Below are positions 8,579-15,546 of a DNA stretch of 16,308 nucleotides, piece by piece. Origin of the DNA: CAZMFZ01 sp964565665 (lineage in GTDB: Bacteria; Bacteroidota; Bacteroidia; Cytophagales; UBA9547). How positions within the stretch are numbered: position 1 is the first letter of the stretch; the number at the start of each line of letters is the position of its first letter. The stretch lies in contig CAZMFZ010000088.1 in assembly GCA_964565665.1 (NCBI GenBank), forward strand, positions 1-16,308, written 5' to 3'. The position numbers and the translations under genes were made by a program. The notes under the pieces are model-generated. The model saw only the letters and a list, made by a program, of their open reading frames with translations. It had not been told where the DNA came from and searched no databases.

Positions 8579-8608
8579 TCTTAAACACAAATTCTAAAAC
8601 CTATAAAA

Positions 8609-8626
8609 AGAATCTTTTAAGATTCT
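8609..8626. promoter_or_regulatory. 18-bp perfect palindrome ahead of the FAD oxidoreductase gene
   Basis: AGAATCTT and AAGATTCT flank two T residues, giving a perfect palindrome (AGAATCTTTTAAGATTCT). It ends 13 bases before the ATG at 8640. It could be a dimeric regulator's operator or a weak hairpin after the Uma2 gene. No T-run follows, which argues against an intrinsic terminator. Confidence 0.35.
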
Positions 8627-8639
8627 CTCTATATATTAT

Positions 8640-9689
8640 ATGGGGGCAAATATTGTAGTTATTGGTGGTGGATTAGCTGGTTGCATTTTGGCATTTACGC
8701 TTACGGAAAAATACAATCAAAGAGTTTCGCTAGTGGATGATGGATACAGGAGATGTGCCTCAAAAGTGGCAGCAGGTATTTTTAATCCCATTACAGGGAA
8801 AAGAATGGCCAAAACTTGGATGGAAGATCAAATTTTCCCTGCTATGTTATCTTTTTACAAACAAGCAGAAATAGTGCTTGATGCAAAATTTTTGCATGAA
8901 CATACTGTAATCAAATCTTTTGATTCTTTATCTGAGCAAAATGAATGGGTTTCTAAAACGGCAGACGAAGGATTTAAAAGTCATATTCAATTATTTTCAG
9001 AAAATGCTGATTTACTAGTTGCTATAAATACTCATTTGGGAGGAATAGAAGTTTTACAATCAGGTTGGCTCGATTGTATCACTTTTATGAATGCAGTAAA
9101 AAGTCATTTTATTTTTAAAAATTGTTTTTTGGAAGGCAGCTATCAATTTGAGACTAACCAAATAATAAGCAATGAAAATATATCTACTCTGCCTGCTAAT
9201 GGTATAATTGTCAATTGTACAGGTTTTCAAGCGGCAAATCATCCCTTATGGAGCAGTTTGCCTTGGCAACTGGCAAAAGGTGAAATAATAACTATCAAAA
9301 CTGATATAAAACTCAACCATATTCTCAATCACGCTGTATTTGTTTGCCCTACTACCGAAGCCAACGAATATAAAGTAGGGGCTACTTATATTTGGAATGA
9401 TAACAGCAATGAAGTTTCGCAATCGGGAATAAATGAACTGGAAACAAAACTGAAATCTTTTTACAATTTACCTTTCAAAATTTTAAATGCAGAAGCGGAA
9501 GTGCGGCCAACAGTAAAAAACAGAAAACCATTTTTAGGCAGGCATCCTCAATTTAGCAGCCAATATATTTTTAATGGATTTGGCTCTAAAACTGTATCAA
9601 TGGCTCCTTATTTTGCCAATCATTTTTGTGAGTATTTATTGCAGGAAGCAGATTTGATAAAAGAGGTAAATGTAAATCAATACTTTTGA
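8640..9689 (+). CDS. FAD-dependent oxidoreductase, DAO (D-amino-acid/glycine oxidase-like) family
   Basis: This is a 349-residue flavoprotein. The dinucleotide-binding motif GGGLAG is at residues 9-14, followed by an acidic residue at the end of the second strand (LVDDG, Asp33). A conserved segment AAGIFNPITGKRM (about 44-56), a central NCTGF motif that typically ends the FAD-contacting region, and a C-terminal VRPTVKNRKPFLGRHP ... GFGSKTVSMAP stretch are characteristic of DAO-fold enzymes. It lacks a methyltransferase domain, so it is not full MnmC, although the oxidase half of MnmC is a relative. It could oxidise an amine or amino acid; I cannot state the substrate. No signal peptide is seen, so it is probably cytoplasmic. 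The start is well set by the Rossmann motif immediately after it. It converges with rpe across a 55-base gap without a clear terminator. Confidence 0.85.
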   Translation: MGANIVVIGGGLAGCILAFTLTEKYNQRVSLVDDGYRRCASKVAAGIFNPITGKRMAKTWMEDQIFPAMLSFYKQAEIVLDAKFLHEHTVIKSFDSLSEQNEWVSKTADEGFKSHIQLFSENADLLVAINTHLGGIEVLQSGWLDCITFMNAVKSHFIFKNCFLEGSYQFETNQIISNENISTLPANGIIVNCTGFQAANHPLWSSLPWQLAKGEIITIKTDIKLNHILNHAVFVCPTTEANEYKVGATYIWNDNSNEVSQSGINELETKLKSFYNLPFKILNAEAEVRPTVKNRKPFLGRHPQFSSQYIFNGFGSKTVSMAPYFANHFCEYLLQEADLIKEVNVNQYF

Positions 9690-9744
9690 TCTGAAAAATG
9701 ATAAATTTTAATAGCTCATTAAGAATTAGAATGCTACATCTACT

Positions 9745-10389
9745 TCAAATTGCTTTCAATTTTTCAATCGTCTCTACAGGATTATGTGATGAAAACACAA
9801 AATTTCCAGCTACCAATGCATCTGCTCCTTGAGATTTTAGCTTTGCTCCATTCTCCAAATTCACACCTCCATCAATTTCAATCAAGGCTTTTGACTTTGT
9901 AGAAATAATCAGATTTTTGAGTTTCGACACTCTTTCTAAAGTATTCTCAATGAATTTTTGTCCGCCAAAACCAGGGTTTACCGACATCAATATCACCAAA
10001 TCTACGTCAGCAATCACATCGTCTAGTTGATTGATATTTGTATGCGGATTAATAGCTACTCCAGCCTTGCAACCAACTTGCTTTATCAATTGAATGCTGC
10101 GGTGCAAATGGGGGCAAGCCTCAATATGGACAGAAATATGAGCTGCTCCTGCTTTTTTAAATGCTTCAATATAATTGTCGGGGTTTACAATCATCAAATG
10201 TACATCCAATGGTTTTTTAGAATATTTGGCTACCGCTTCGCAAACAGGAAGTCCGAACGAAATATTGGGTACAAATGAGCCATCCATAATATCAACATGC
10301 AGCCAATCGGCCGAGCTGGCATTCAACATTTCTACATCGCGTTGCAGGTTGGCAAAATCGGCCGAAAGTAAAGAAGGGGAAATAATCAT
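9745..10389 (-). CDS. rpe: Ribulose-phosphate 3-epimerase
   Basis: It interconverts ribulose 5-phosphate and xylulose 5-phosphate in the pentose phosphate pathway, in the cytoplasm. The 214-residue length is normal for this TIM-barrel enzyme. All family signatures are visible: ISPSLLSADFANL at the N-terminus, LHVDIMDGSFVPNISFG (metal-binding His and Asp), DVHLMI, the loop MSVNPGFGGQKF and IEIDGGV near the C-terminus. The start ATG is three codons before the conserved SPSLLSAD, as usual. It lies 50 bases downstream of cysH on the same strand and may be co-transcribed, although a good -7 box match in that gap hints at its own promoter. The cysH-rpe linkage has no obvious metabolic reason. Confidence 0.97.
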   Translation of the reverse strand: MIISPSLLSADFANLQRDVEMLNASSADWLHVDIMDGSFVPNISFGLPVCEAVAKYSKKPLDVHLMIVNPDNYIEAFKKAGAAHISVHIEACPHLHRSIQLIKQVGCKAGVAINPHTNINQLDDVIADVDLVILMSVNPGFGGQKFIENTLERVSKLKNLIISTKSKALIEIDGGVNLENGAKLKSQGADALVAGNFVFSSHNPVETIEKLKAI

Positions 10390-10405
10390 GATTTCAATAA
10401 AAATG

Positions 10406-10413
10406 CAAATCTA
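10406..10413 (-). promoter_or_regulatory. Possible -7 box for rpe
   Basis: Read on the minus strand, TAGATTTG matches the Bacteroidota TAnnTTTG element exactly, 17 bases ahead of the rpe ATG. The leader would be only about 10 bases and no TTG is at the -33 distance, so this is a weak call. It would allow rpe expression independent of cysH. Confidence 0.3.
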
Positions 10414-10439
10414 AGGAAATATTAGGTTCCTGAAATCTC

Positions 10440-11093
10440 TCATTTTTTTTTACTCACCAACTCCGTATTTAGCCCACACTCCGTTTTATTTAATCCGTAC
10501 CAGCGAACTTCACGTTCTGTCAAATCAAGGCTAAACTTTCTGGTACAAGGCTCGCAGCCAATGCTGAAATAGCCTTTTTCTTCAAGAGGATGCCTAGGAA
10601 TGCCATTTTGGCTCAAATACCTTTGTATTTGCATACTGTTCCAATTGAGCATGGGGTGAAATCTGGTAACGCCATGCGGTGCTTTTTCTTCCANNNNNNN
10701 NNNAGCACTTTGGTCGGCACGCACGCCATTTATCCAAATATCATATTCAGCCATTATGGGCTCTAAAGGTTCTACTTTATTGATGTGGCAGCAATAATCA
10801 GGGTCGGAAGTATAGAAAAATCTGCCTTCGCTATCTTTTTGCAGACTTTTTGGCGTAGTAGAATAAACATTTTTCAAATTCAAGCCAAGCAAAGCCACTA
10901 TTTGGTCGCGATACTGCACAGTTTCTGGAAAAAGAAAACCTGTATTTATAAAGTAAACAGGAATAGATTTGTCGATTTGACTTAAAATATGAAGCAATAC
11001 AATGCTATGCGTTTGAAATGAAGATGTGGTAAACAATTTCAAGCCTTGAGCTTTGTAGTTTTCTATTTGCAGTTTTATTTCTTCAGGGGTCAT
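10440..11093 (-). CDS. cysH: Adenylyl-sulfate / phosphoadenylyl-sulfate reductase, interrupted by an assembly gap
   Basis: It reduces activated sulfate to sulfite with thioredoxin, the step before the sulfite reductase at 5794-7908. Visible motifs are the PP-loop region TTSSFQTHS (22-30), NTGFLFPET (50-58), GVRADQS (123-129), and the C-terminal KTECGL holding the catalytic Cys206. Cys101-Cys102 and Cys180-X2-Cys183 form the CC ... CXXC set that binds a 4Fe-4S cluster. This is typical of the APS-using branch and absent from E. coli CysH, so APS is the likely substrate, with PAPS possible. Ten Ns fall after residue 130, where the family has a conserved arginine and neighbours. The frame holds, but compared with relatives a few residues seem to be missing, so the true gap may be longer than ten bases. 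The catalytic motif reads ECGLN where ECGLH is usual. Confidence 0.9.
   Translation of the reverse strand: MTPEEIKLQIENYKAQGLKLFTTSSFQTHSIVLLHILSQIDKSIPVYFINTGFLFPETVQYRDQIVALLGLNLKNVYSTTPKSLQKDSEGRFFYTSDPDYCCHINKVEPLEPIMAEYDIWINGVRADQSAXXXXEEKAPHGVTRFHPMLNWNSMQIQRYLSQNGIPRHPLEEKGYFSIGCEPCTRKFSLDLTEREVRWYGLNKTECGLNTELVSKKK
10694..10703. other. Assembly gap (10 Ns) inside cysH
   Basis: Ten undetermined bases lie within the cysH coding sequence just after the ADQSA codons. Ten Ns may be a placeholder of arbitrary length. The reading frame is the same on both sides as given. Confidence 0.99.
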
Positions 11094-11192
11094 GGTGCGA
11101 AATAAGAATTTAAAATATAGAAATAAAAATTAGTTTTAATTATAAGTCTAAAACAAATACATACTTCAAAAAATTCTATTAGAGAATAATTA

Positions 11193-11226
11193 TTGTTTTA
11201 TGCTAATATGGCATAAATTATTTTTG
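11193..11226 (+). promoter_or_regulatory. Predicted Bacteroidota-type promoter of the clpP pair
   Basis: TATTTTTG at 11219-11226 fits TAnnTTTG exactly, and TTG at 11193-11195 lies 23 bases upstream, inside the 17-23 range known for Bacteroidota sigma-A promoters. The start would fall near 11233, giving a leader of about 55 bases to the first clpP. It is in the 194-bp divergent gap with cysH. Confidence 0.55.
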
Positions 11227-11287
11227 GCAGGCATATTGATAAATTAGACACATTTGCATTTGGAATAAAGCACATTTAAATAAATAT

Positions 11288-11959
11288 ATGAATTTAGGAC
11301 AGGAATTTAGAAACTACGCAGTGCATGGACAAGGCATAAGCGGAACTACGGTAGATAAGTTGATGGATTATACTGTCACTAGTCTCACGCCCAATATTAT
11401 AGAAGAGCGAAGAATGAATGCAGTTGCTATGGATGTATTTTCAAGACTAATGATGGATCGTATCATTTTCTTAGGCACAGGCATTGATGATTATGTAGCC
11501 AATGTGGTGCAAGCCCAATTGCTGTTTTTGCAATCTGTTGATGCCAAACGTGATATTACTATTTATATCAACAGTCCCGGTGGATCGGTATATGCAGGTT
11601 TGGGAATATACGATACTATGAACTTTGTAAGCCCAGATATAGCTACAATTTGCACAGGTTTGGCAGCATCAATGGGTGCTGTTATCTTAGCTTCTGGCAC
11701 CAAAGGCAAACGTGCTGCTTTGCCACATTCTCGAATCATGATTCACCAACCGAGTGGGGGAGCAGGTGGTCAATCGTCTGATATTGAAATTACAGCCAAA
11801 CAAATTGTACAGCTTCGTGAGGAATTGTATGAAATATTGGCAGAACAATCTGGAAAAACGGTAGAACAAATATCAAAAGATTCTGACCGTGATTATTGGA
11901 TGAAATCGAAAGAGGCATTAGAATATGGTTTGATTGATGAAGTTCTTGGAAAAAATTAA
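11288..11959 (+). CDS. clpP: ATP-dependent Clp protease proteolytic subunit, first copy
   Basis: This is a serine peptidase forming the barrel of the Clp protease, which degrades proteins fed by an AAA+ unfoldase. At 223 residues it is slightly long owing to an N-terminal extension of about 25-40 residues before MDVFSRLMMDRIIFLG. The catalytic triad is complete with canonical spacing: Ser128 in GLAASMGA, His153 in RIMIHQPSGG, and Asp202 in DRDYWM (25 and 49 residues apart, as in E. coli). NSPGGSVYAGLGIYDTM forms the substrate-binding strand and oxyanion region, and EALEYGLIDEVL closes the protein. It is followed after 93 bases by a second clpP on the same strand. This copy is closest to standard ClpP. 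No clpX, clpA or trigger factor gene is nearby. Confidence 0.96.
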   Translation: MNLGQEFRNYAVHGQGISGTTVDKLMDYTVTSLTPNIIEERRMNAVAMDVFSRLMMDRIIFLGTGIDDYVANVVQAQLLFLQSVDAKRDITIYINSPGGSVYAGLGIYDTMNFVSPDIATICTGLAASMGAVILASGTKGKRAALPHSRIMIHQPSGGAGGQSSDIEITAKQIVQLREELYEILAEQSGKTVEQISKDSDRDYWMKSKEALEYGLIDEVLGKN

Positions 11960-12052
11960 AACCATATCCTAAATTCTCAATTTACTGAGATTGGCTATTC
12001 TGCTAATGATAAGGATGTTAAAAATTGTTAAATTTTAAATATTGAATTTTAG

Positions 12053-12676
12053 ATGAACTTGAATCAACATGTTTTTTCTTCTTTTAATGAAGATGAGGAA
12101 GACGATAAAAAAGAAAAAAAAGAAGGACAAGCTGGAATGATGATGTTTGCGAAGAAATTTCTTGAGCAAAGAAAAATATTCCTTTGGGGGCAGGTAGATG
12201 ACGATTCTGCCAAAGATGTGATTACCAAATTATTGTATTTGGAAGCTGAAAAGCCAGGCAAACCCATTACATTTTATATTAATAGCCCTGGTGGCGTTGT
12301 TACAGCTGGAATGGCTATTCACGATACCATGAAATTAATTTCAAGTCCAGTATATACTGTTTGCATGGGCTTGGCTGCATCAATGGGTTCTATTTTACTT
12401 TCGGCTGGGGTAAAGGGTCACAGAAGTATCTTCCCAAGCGGTGAAGTAATGATTCATCAGCCAAGTATTGGAGGTGTTTTTCAGGGCAAGTCTGTGGATA
12501 TTGAAATCACAGCCCGTCAAATACAGAAAACCAAAGAATTGGGAGCAAAATTACTTGCTGATAATTGTGGGCAAACCTACGAAAAAGTAATGAAAGACTT
12601 CGATCGCGATTATTGGATGGATGCCACTGAAGCTCTCGCTTATGGCATTGTAGATAAAATTGCAGATAAATTTTAG
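12053..12676 (+). CDS. clpP: ATP-dependent Clp protease proteolytic subunit, second (diverged) copy
   Basis: This 207-residue ClpP paralogue is probably co-transcribed with the first. It keeps a full triad: Ser110 (GLAASMGS), His135 (MIHQPSIGG) and Asp186 (DRDYWM). NSPGGVVTAGMAIHDTM is conserved. It differs in two ways. The handle region between the histidine and aspartate is two residues longer (PSIGGVFQGKSVDIEI). The N-terminus, which forms the axial pore loops in ClpP, is replaced by an acidic then basic stretch, NEDEEDDKKEKKEGQ (14-28). It could form mixed rings with the first copy, as in bacteria that encode two ClpPs, or separate homomeric barrels with different unfoldase preference; the sequence alone cannot decide. 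It ends just before a strong terminator shared with the opposing receiver gene. Confidence 0.93.
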   Translation: MNLNQHVFSSFNEDEEDDKKEKKEGQAGMMMFAKKFLEQRKIFLWGQVDDDSAKDVITKLLYLEAEKPGKPITFYINSPGGVVTAGMAIHDTMKLISSPVYTVCMGLAASMGSILLSAGVKGHRSIFPSGEVMIHQPSIGGVFQGKSVDIEITARQIQKTKELGAKLLADNCGQTYEKVMKDFDRDYWMDATEALAYGIVDKIADKF

Positions 12677-12691
12677 TCGATTCTAAAAAAG

Positions 12692-12736
12692 TAGGGCATA
12701 AAAAATGGCAGCTTAGCTGCCATTTTTTATGCCCTA
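12692..12736. terminator. Symmetrical bidirectional intrinsic terminator
   Basis: A perfect 21-bp inverted repeat (12692-12712 and 12716-12736) surrounds the loop TTA. The core is ATGGCAGC paired with GCTGCCAT. On each side the core is bordered by an A6 or T6 tract, so a transcript from either direction forms the GC-rich hairpin followed directly by six U residues. It lies 16 bases after the second clpP stop and 7 bases before the receiver gene stop, so it ends both convergent transcripts. Confidence 0.9.
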
Positions 12737-12742
12737 AAATCT

Positions 12743-13144
12743 CTAAACATATTGCTCTTGGTAAAAATTATAGATTACGCCAAAGTCTTCTTTTGTCAAT
12801 GGCTTTGAGGTGTAGCTCATGATTTCATACTGCTGGGCTTTTTCCATGTCTTTTTCATGGTCGGATGAAGTAAGCATATTAATTGCACATCTTTCAAACT
12901 TCGCAGGGTCGAGTTTTACATATTCACCTACAAAATCCCAACCGTTCAAATAAGGCATATTAATATCCACAAATATAATGTTGGGTACTCTGTTATCACT
13001 TTTCAAATATTCCAATCCATCTCTCACAGCTTCGAAAGCTACTATTTCAATTTCTGAATCTACCATTTTGATGATGGCTTCGCTCAACATATTCTGAACT
13101 GCATCATCATCAACTAACATTATCAACAAAGGCTCTTTTACCAT
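12743..13144 (-). CDS. Single-domain response regulator (CheY-like receiver)
   Basis: This 133-residue protein is a lone receiver domain with no output domain. The phosphorylation pocket is complete: acidic residues Asp13 and Asp14 in LVDDD, the phospho-acceptor Asp60 in FVDINMP, Thr92 or Ser93 in LTSSD, the aromatic switch Tyr111 and Lys114 in SKPL. Such stand-alone receivers in Bacteroidota are usually signalling intermediates or phosphate relays for histidine kinases encoded elsewhere. No kinase is in this window, so the partner is unknown. It is 126 bases downstream of floA on the same strand and converges on the clpP pair. Confidence 0.93.
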   Translation of the reverse strand: MVKEPLLIMLVDDDAVQNMLSEAIIKMVDSEIEIVAFEAVRDGLEYLKSDNRVPNIIFVDINMPYLNGWDFVGEYVKLDPAKFERCAINMLTSSDHEKDMEKAQQYEIMSYTSKPLTKEDFGVIYNFYQEQYV

Positions 13145-13210
13145 ATTCTTATATTTTTTGCCGCTTCAAATGGCATTTTTATTGTCGGTTTTACCCAAAA
13201 TTGTAATTAA

Positions 13211-13218
13211 CAAAATTA
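13211..13218 (-). promoter_or_regulatory. Possible -7 box for the response regulator
   Basis: On the minus strand TAATTTTG fits TAnnTTTG, about 67 bases ahead of the receiver ATG. No TTG is found at the expected -33 position in the AT-rich sequence upstream, so it rests on the -7 match alone. Confidence 0.3.
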
Positions 13219-13270
13219 AGTTAATATTAACTCTTAGCTATTAAAATAGTATTAAAAAAAGCATCCCACA

Positions 13271-14248
13271 TCAAGACGGGTTTTCTTTTTCGCTTGTGCC
13301 TGCTATTGCCCCTCTCATATCGGTATCAGCTTTCATATTTTGCATTTTGTAATAGTCCATTAAGCCTAAGTTGCCACTTCTAAATGCTTCTGCAATTGCT
13401 TTAGGTACTTCTGCTTCGGCAGCTATTACAGTAGCTCTTGCTTCTTGAGATTTGGCTCTCATTTCCTGTTCTACTGCCACAGCCATTGCCCTGCGTTCTT
13501 CAGCCTTGGCTTCAGCCACTTTCAAATCGGCATTGGCTTGGTCTATTTGCAATTTAGCTCCAATATTCGCCCCAACATCTACATCGGCAATATCAATAGA
13601 AAGTATTTCATAAGCTGTGCCTGCGTCCAAACCTTTTGAGAGCACTAATTTCGATATCTTATCAGGGTTTTCCAACACTTCTTTATGGCTCATAGAGGAA
13701 CCAATGCTGGTAACTATTCCTTCTCCTACCCTGGCCAATATGGTTTCTTCACCTGCACCACCTACCAATTTACTTATATTTACCCTTACTGTTATTCTTG
13801 CTTTGGCAATGAGCTGAATGCCATCTTGTGCTACAGCGGTTACATTTGGAGTGTTGATCACCTTAGGATTTACTGATATTTGTACAGCTTCAAATACATC
13901 TCTACCTGCTAAATCGATAGCTGCTGCTTGTTGAAAATTAAGTCCAATATTAGCCATGTGAGCAGATATCAAGGCTTTGATAACAGTTTGCACATGACCT
14001 CCAGCCAAATAATGAGTTTCTAACTCAGCAGGTGTGATTTTCAATCCAGCTTTCGTAGCCGTAATTAAAGACTCTACAATAATGCGAGGCGGCACTTTTC
14101 TTATCCGCATAAATACTAACTCAAATAAGCCAACATTTACGCCAGAGAAAACAGCTGTAATCCAAAGATTAACAGGCACAAAATATAAAAAAATGATAAT
14201 GCCTATAAAGGCAACAACCAAAATAACTAAAATAGATACTATTTCCAT
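13271..14248 (-). CDS. floA: Flotillin-like protein FloA (UPF0365 / YqfA family)
   Basis: This is a membrane scaffold protein that forms functional microdomains in bacteria, affecting membrane fluidity and membrane protein complexes. The 325-residue length is normal. A hydrophobic N-terminus (about residues 3-45) gives the membrane hairpin. The SPFH-type domain follows, with PPRIIVESLITATKAGL, HYLAGGHVQTVIKALISAHMANI, LAGRDVFEAVQISVNPKVI and VGEGIVTSIGSS. Next is an alanine- and glutamate-rich coiled coil (QIDQANADLKVAEAKAEERR onward, about 225-280) for oligomerisation, and a C-terminal NLGLMDYYKMQNMKADT segment conserved in FloA. No NfeD-like partner gene adjoins it here, although the two are linked in many other bacteria. 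It is divergent from ftsX across a 320-base gap. Confidence 0.95.
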   Translation of the reverse strand: MEIVSILVILVVAFIGIIIFLYFVPVNLWITAVFSGVNVGLFELVFMRIRKVPPRIIVESLITATKAGLKITPAELETHYLAGGHVQTVIKALISAHMANIGLNFQQAAAIDLAGRDVFEAVQISVNPKVINTPNVTAVAQDGIQLIAKARITVRVNISKLVGGAGEETILARVGEGIVTSIGSSMSHKEVLENPDKISKLVLSKGLDAGTAYEILSIDIADVDVGANIGAKLQIDQANADLKVAEAKAEERRAMAVAVEQEMRAKSQEARATVIAAEAEVPKAIAEAFRSGNLGLMDYYKMQNMKADTDMRGAIAGTSEKENPS

Positions 14249-14454
14249 ACAATATTTGAATTTGCATTCAAGATATGAATTATTTTAAAGCAATATAAAT
14301 TTTGAGATTGTTAAATTTCAAAATCTAACTGAGTACAAATAAACAAGTTGTTTCGTTTGGGCAAATTCCTGGTTTCTTTCGTTAAGTATATTGCGAAACT
14401 TTGCATAAAAATCTAGTAGCCTATTCCTTTATGTGAAGTCTTCAAATTGAGCAA

Positions 14455-14462
14455 TACTTTTG
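14455..14462 (+). promoter_or_regulatory. Alternative -7 box upstream of ftsX
   Basis: TACTTTTG fits TAnnTTTG exactly but has no TTG at the right distance upstream and would give a leader of about 100 bases. The small GAAGC/GCTTC hairpin at 14465-14478 would lie in or at the start of that leader. Confidence 0.25.
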
Positions 14463-14528
14463 CCGAAGCTTTTGCTTCCATAATTACATTGACACAAACA
14501 TTTTCAAAATTATTCATCTCTAATGCCT

Positions 14529-14536
14529 TAATTTTG
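14529..14536 (+). promoter_or_regulatory. Likely -7 box for ftsX
   Basis: TAATTTTG matches TAnnTTTG, 32 bases ahead of the ftsX ATG, giving a leader of about 25 bases, which is usual in Bacteroidota. A -33 TTG is not evident. Confidence 0.4.
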
Positions 14537-14568
14537 TAAAATCATTTGTTTTAATACTACTCATTATA

Positions 14569-15450
14569 ATGGCCATTAAGCGTAAAACACTCGGTAGTTA
14601 TCCTTATTTATCTGTGCTGTTTAGTATTACCATGGCACTTTTTGTAATCGGGTTGTTCGGATTACTGGTAATATATGCCAACCGGCTTTCCAGAATTATA
14701 AAGGAGAATATTGAATTGCACGTTTATACAGATCATAATTTAGATGAACCATCTAACAATCGCATTGTAAATTTTATTGAATCGCAGCCTTATTTGCAAT
14801 TGATGGATGGCAAAAAGCAGTTGTTATACATTTCAAAAGACGAAGCGGCTAAAAAATTTATAAAAGATACAGGCGAAGATTTTATTGCATTTTTGGGTGA
14901 AAATCCTTTGCGTGACTCATATATTATTAAAATCAATCCAGACTATAGCGATAAAAATACGCTTAGGCTTATAAAAAGACAATTGGAAAAACAAGACGGT
15001 ATTTTCGAAGTGATATATATTGAAAGTATTATTGATGCTATTAATAAAAATATTGCCAAAATCAGTTTGATACTTTTAGGCTTTGCTGGAGTGTTGATAG
15101 CAGTAGTTTTCGTGCTTATAAACAGCAGTTTAAGATTGGCATTGTATTCACAGCGTTTTTTAATCAGAAGTATGAAACTTGTGGGTGCTACTTCGCTTTT
15201 CATACAATGGCCTTTTTTAAGCAGGGCTTTTTCGCATGGTGTTTTAGGTGGGTTTTTCGCATCTAGCTTATTGACGGGCATGATTTTTTACGCCTATTCT
15301 CAAATTCCTGAACTTCAAATACTTGAAAACAGACAGCAAATGCTCATTCTTGCTGGGCTTTTAATATTATTTGGGGGTATTTTGGGGTTCGCTAGTTCAT
15401 TCAGAGCACTTACTCGATACATGCGAATGTCGCTAAACGACCTTTTTTAG
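14569..15450 (+). CDS. ftsX: Cell division protein FtsX (ABC-type permease)
   Basis: FtsX pairs with the ATPase FtsE in the inner membrane and transmits division-linked signals to peptidoglycan hydrolases. The 293 residues show the FtsX plan: a short basic N-terminus, membrane segment 1 (about 15-37), an extracytoplasmic domain (about 40-160) with IELHVYTDHNLDE at its start, then three membrane segments near 165-188, 212-235 and 255-280. A loop with RSMKLVGATSLFIQWPFLSRA precedes segment 3, the conserved cytoplasmic motif thought to contact FtsE. No ftsE adjoins it; in Bacteroidota the two are often apart. It is followed 96 bases later by plsY. Confidence 0.9.
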   Translation: MAIKRKTLGSYPYLSVLFSITMALFVIGLFGLLVIYANRLSRIIKENIELHVYTDHNLDEPSNNRIVNFIESQPYLQLMDGKKQLLYISKDEAAKKFIKDTGEDFIAFLGENPLRDSYIIKINPDYSDKNTLRLIKRQLEKQDGIFEVIYIESIIDAINKNIAKISLILLGFAGVLIAVVFVLINSSLRLALYSQRFLIRSMKLVGATSLFIQWPFLSRAFSHGVLGGFFASSLLTGMIFYAYSQIPELQILENRQQMLILAGLLILFGGILGFASSFRALTRYMRMSLNDLF

Positions 15451-15546
15451 CACATAGTTTTTAAGTACTGATTTTAAAGTATTATTACAGTAGAAGAAAG
15501 TTTTTTGATCCGTTTCGTATAATTGTATTAAATATCAAAAACAACC

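Larger units (their letters stand above)
14249..14568. other. Intergenic region between divergent floA and ftsX
   Basis: This 320-base AT-rich stretch holds no credible gene. It contains the promoters of both flanking genes. Besides the -7 candidates listed for ftsX, there is a weak inverted repeat, ATTTTGA (14299-14305) with TCAAAAT (14318-14324), about 55 bases upstream of floA, and a small hairpin GAAGC-TTTT-GCTTC at 14465-14478. I found no tRNA, riboswitch or other RNA gene. Confidence 0.6.

Noticed and set aside
15451..15546. Terminator between ftsX and plsY
   Set aside because: Only weak AT-rich partial repeats are present, with no stable stem followed by a T-run.
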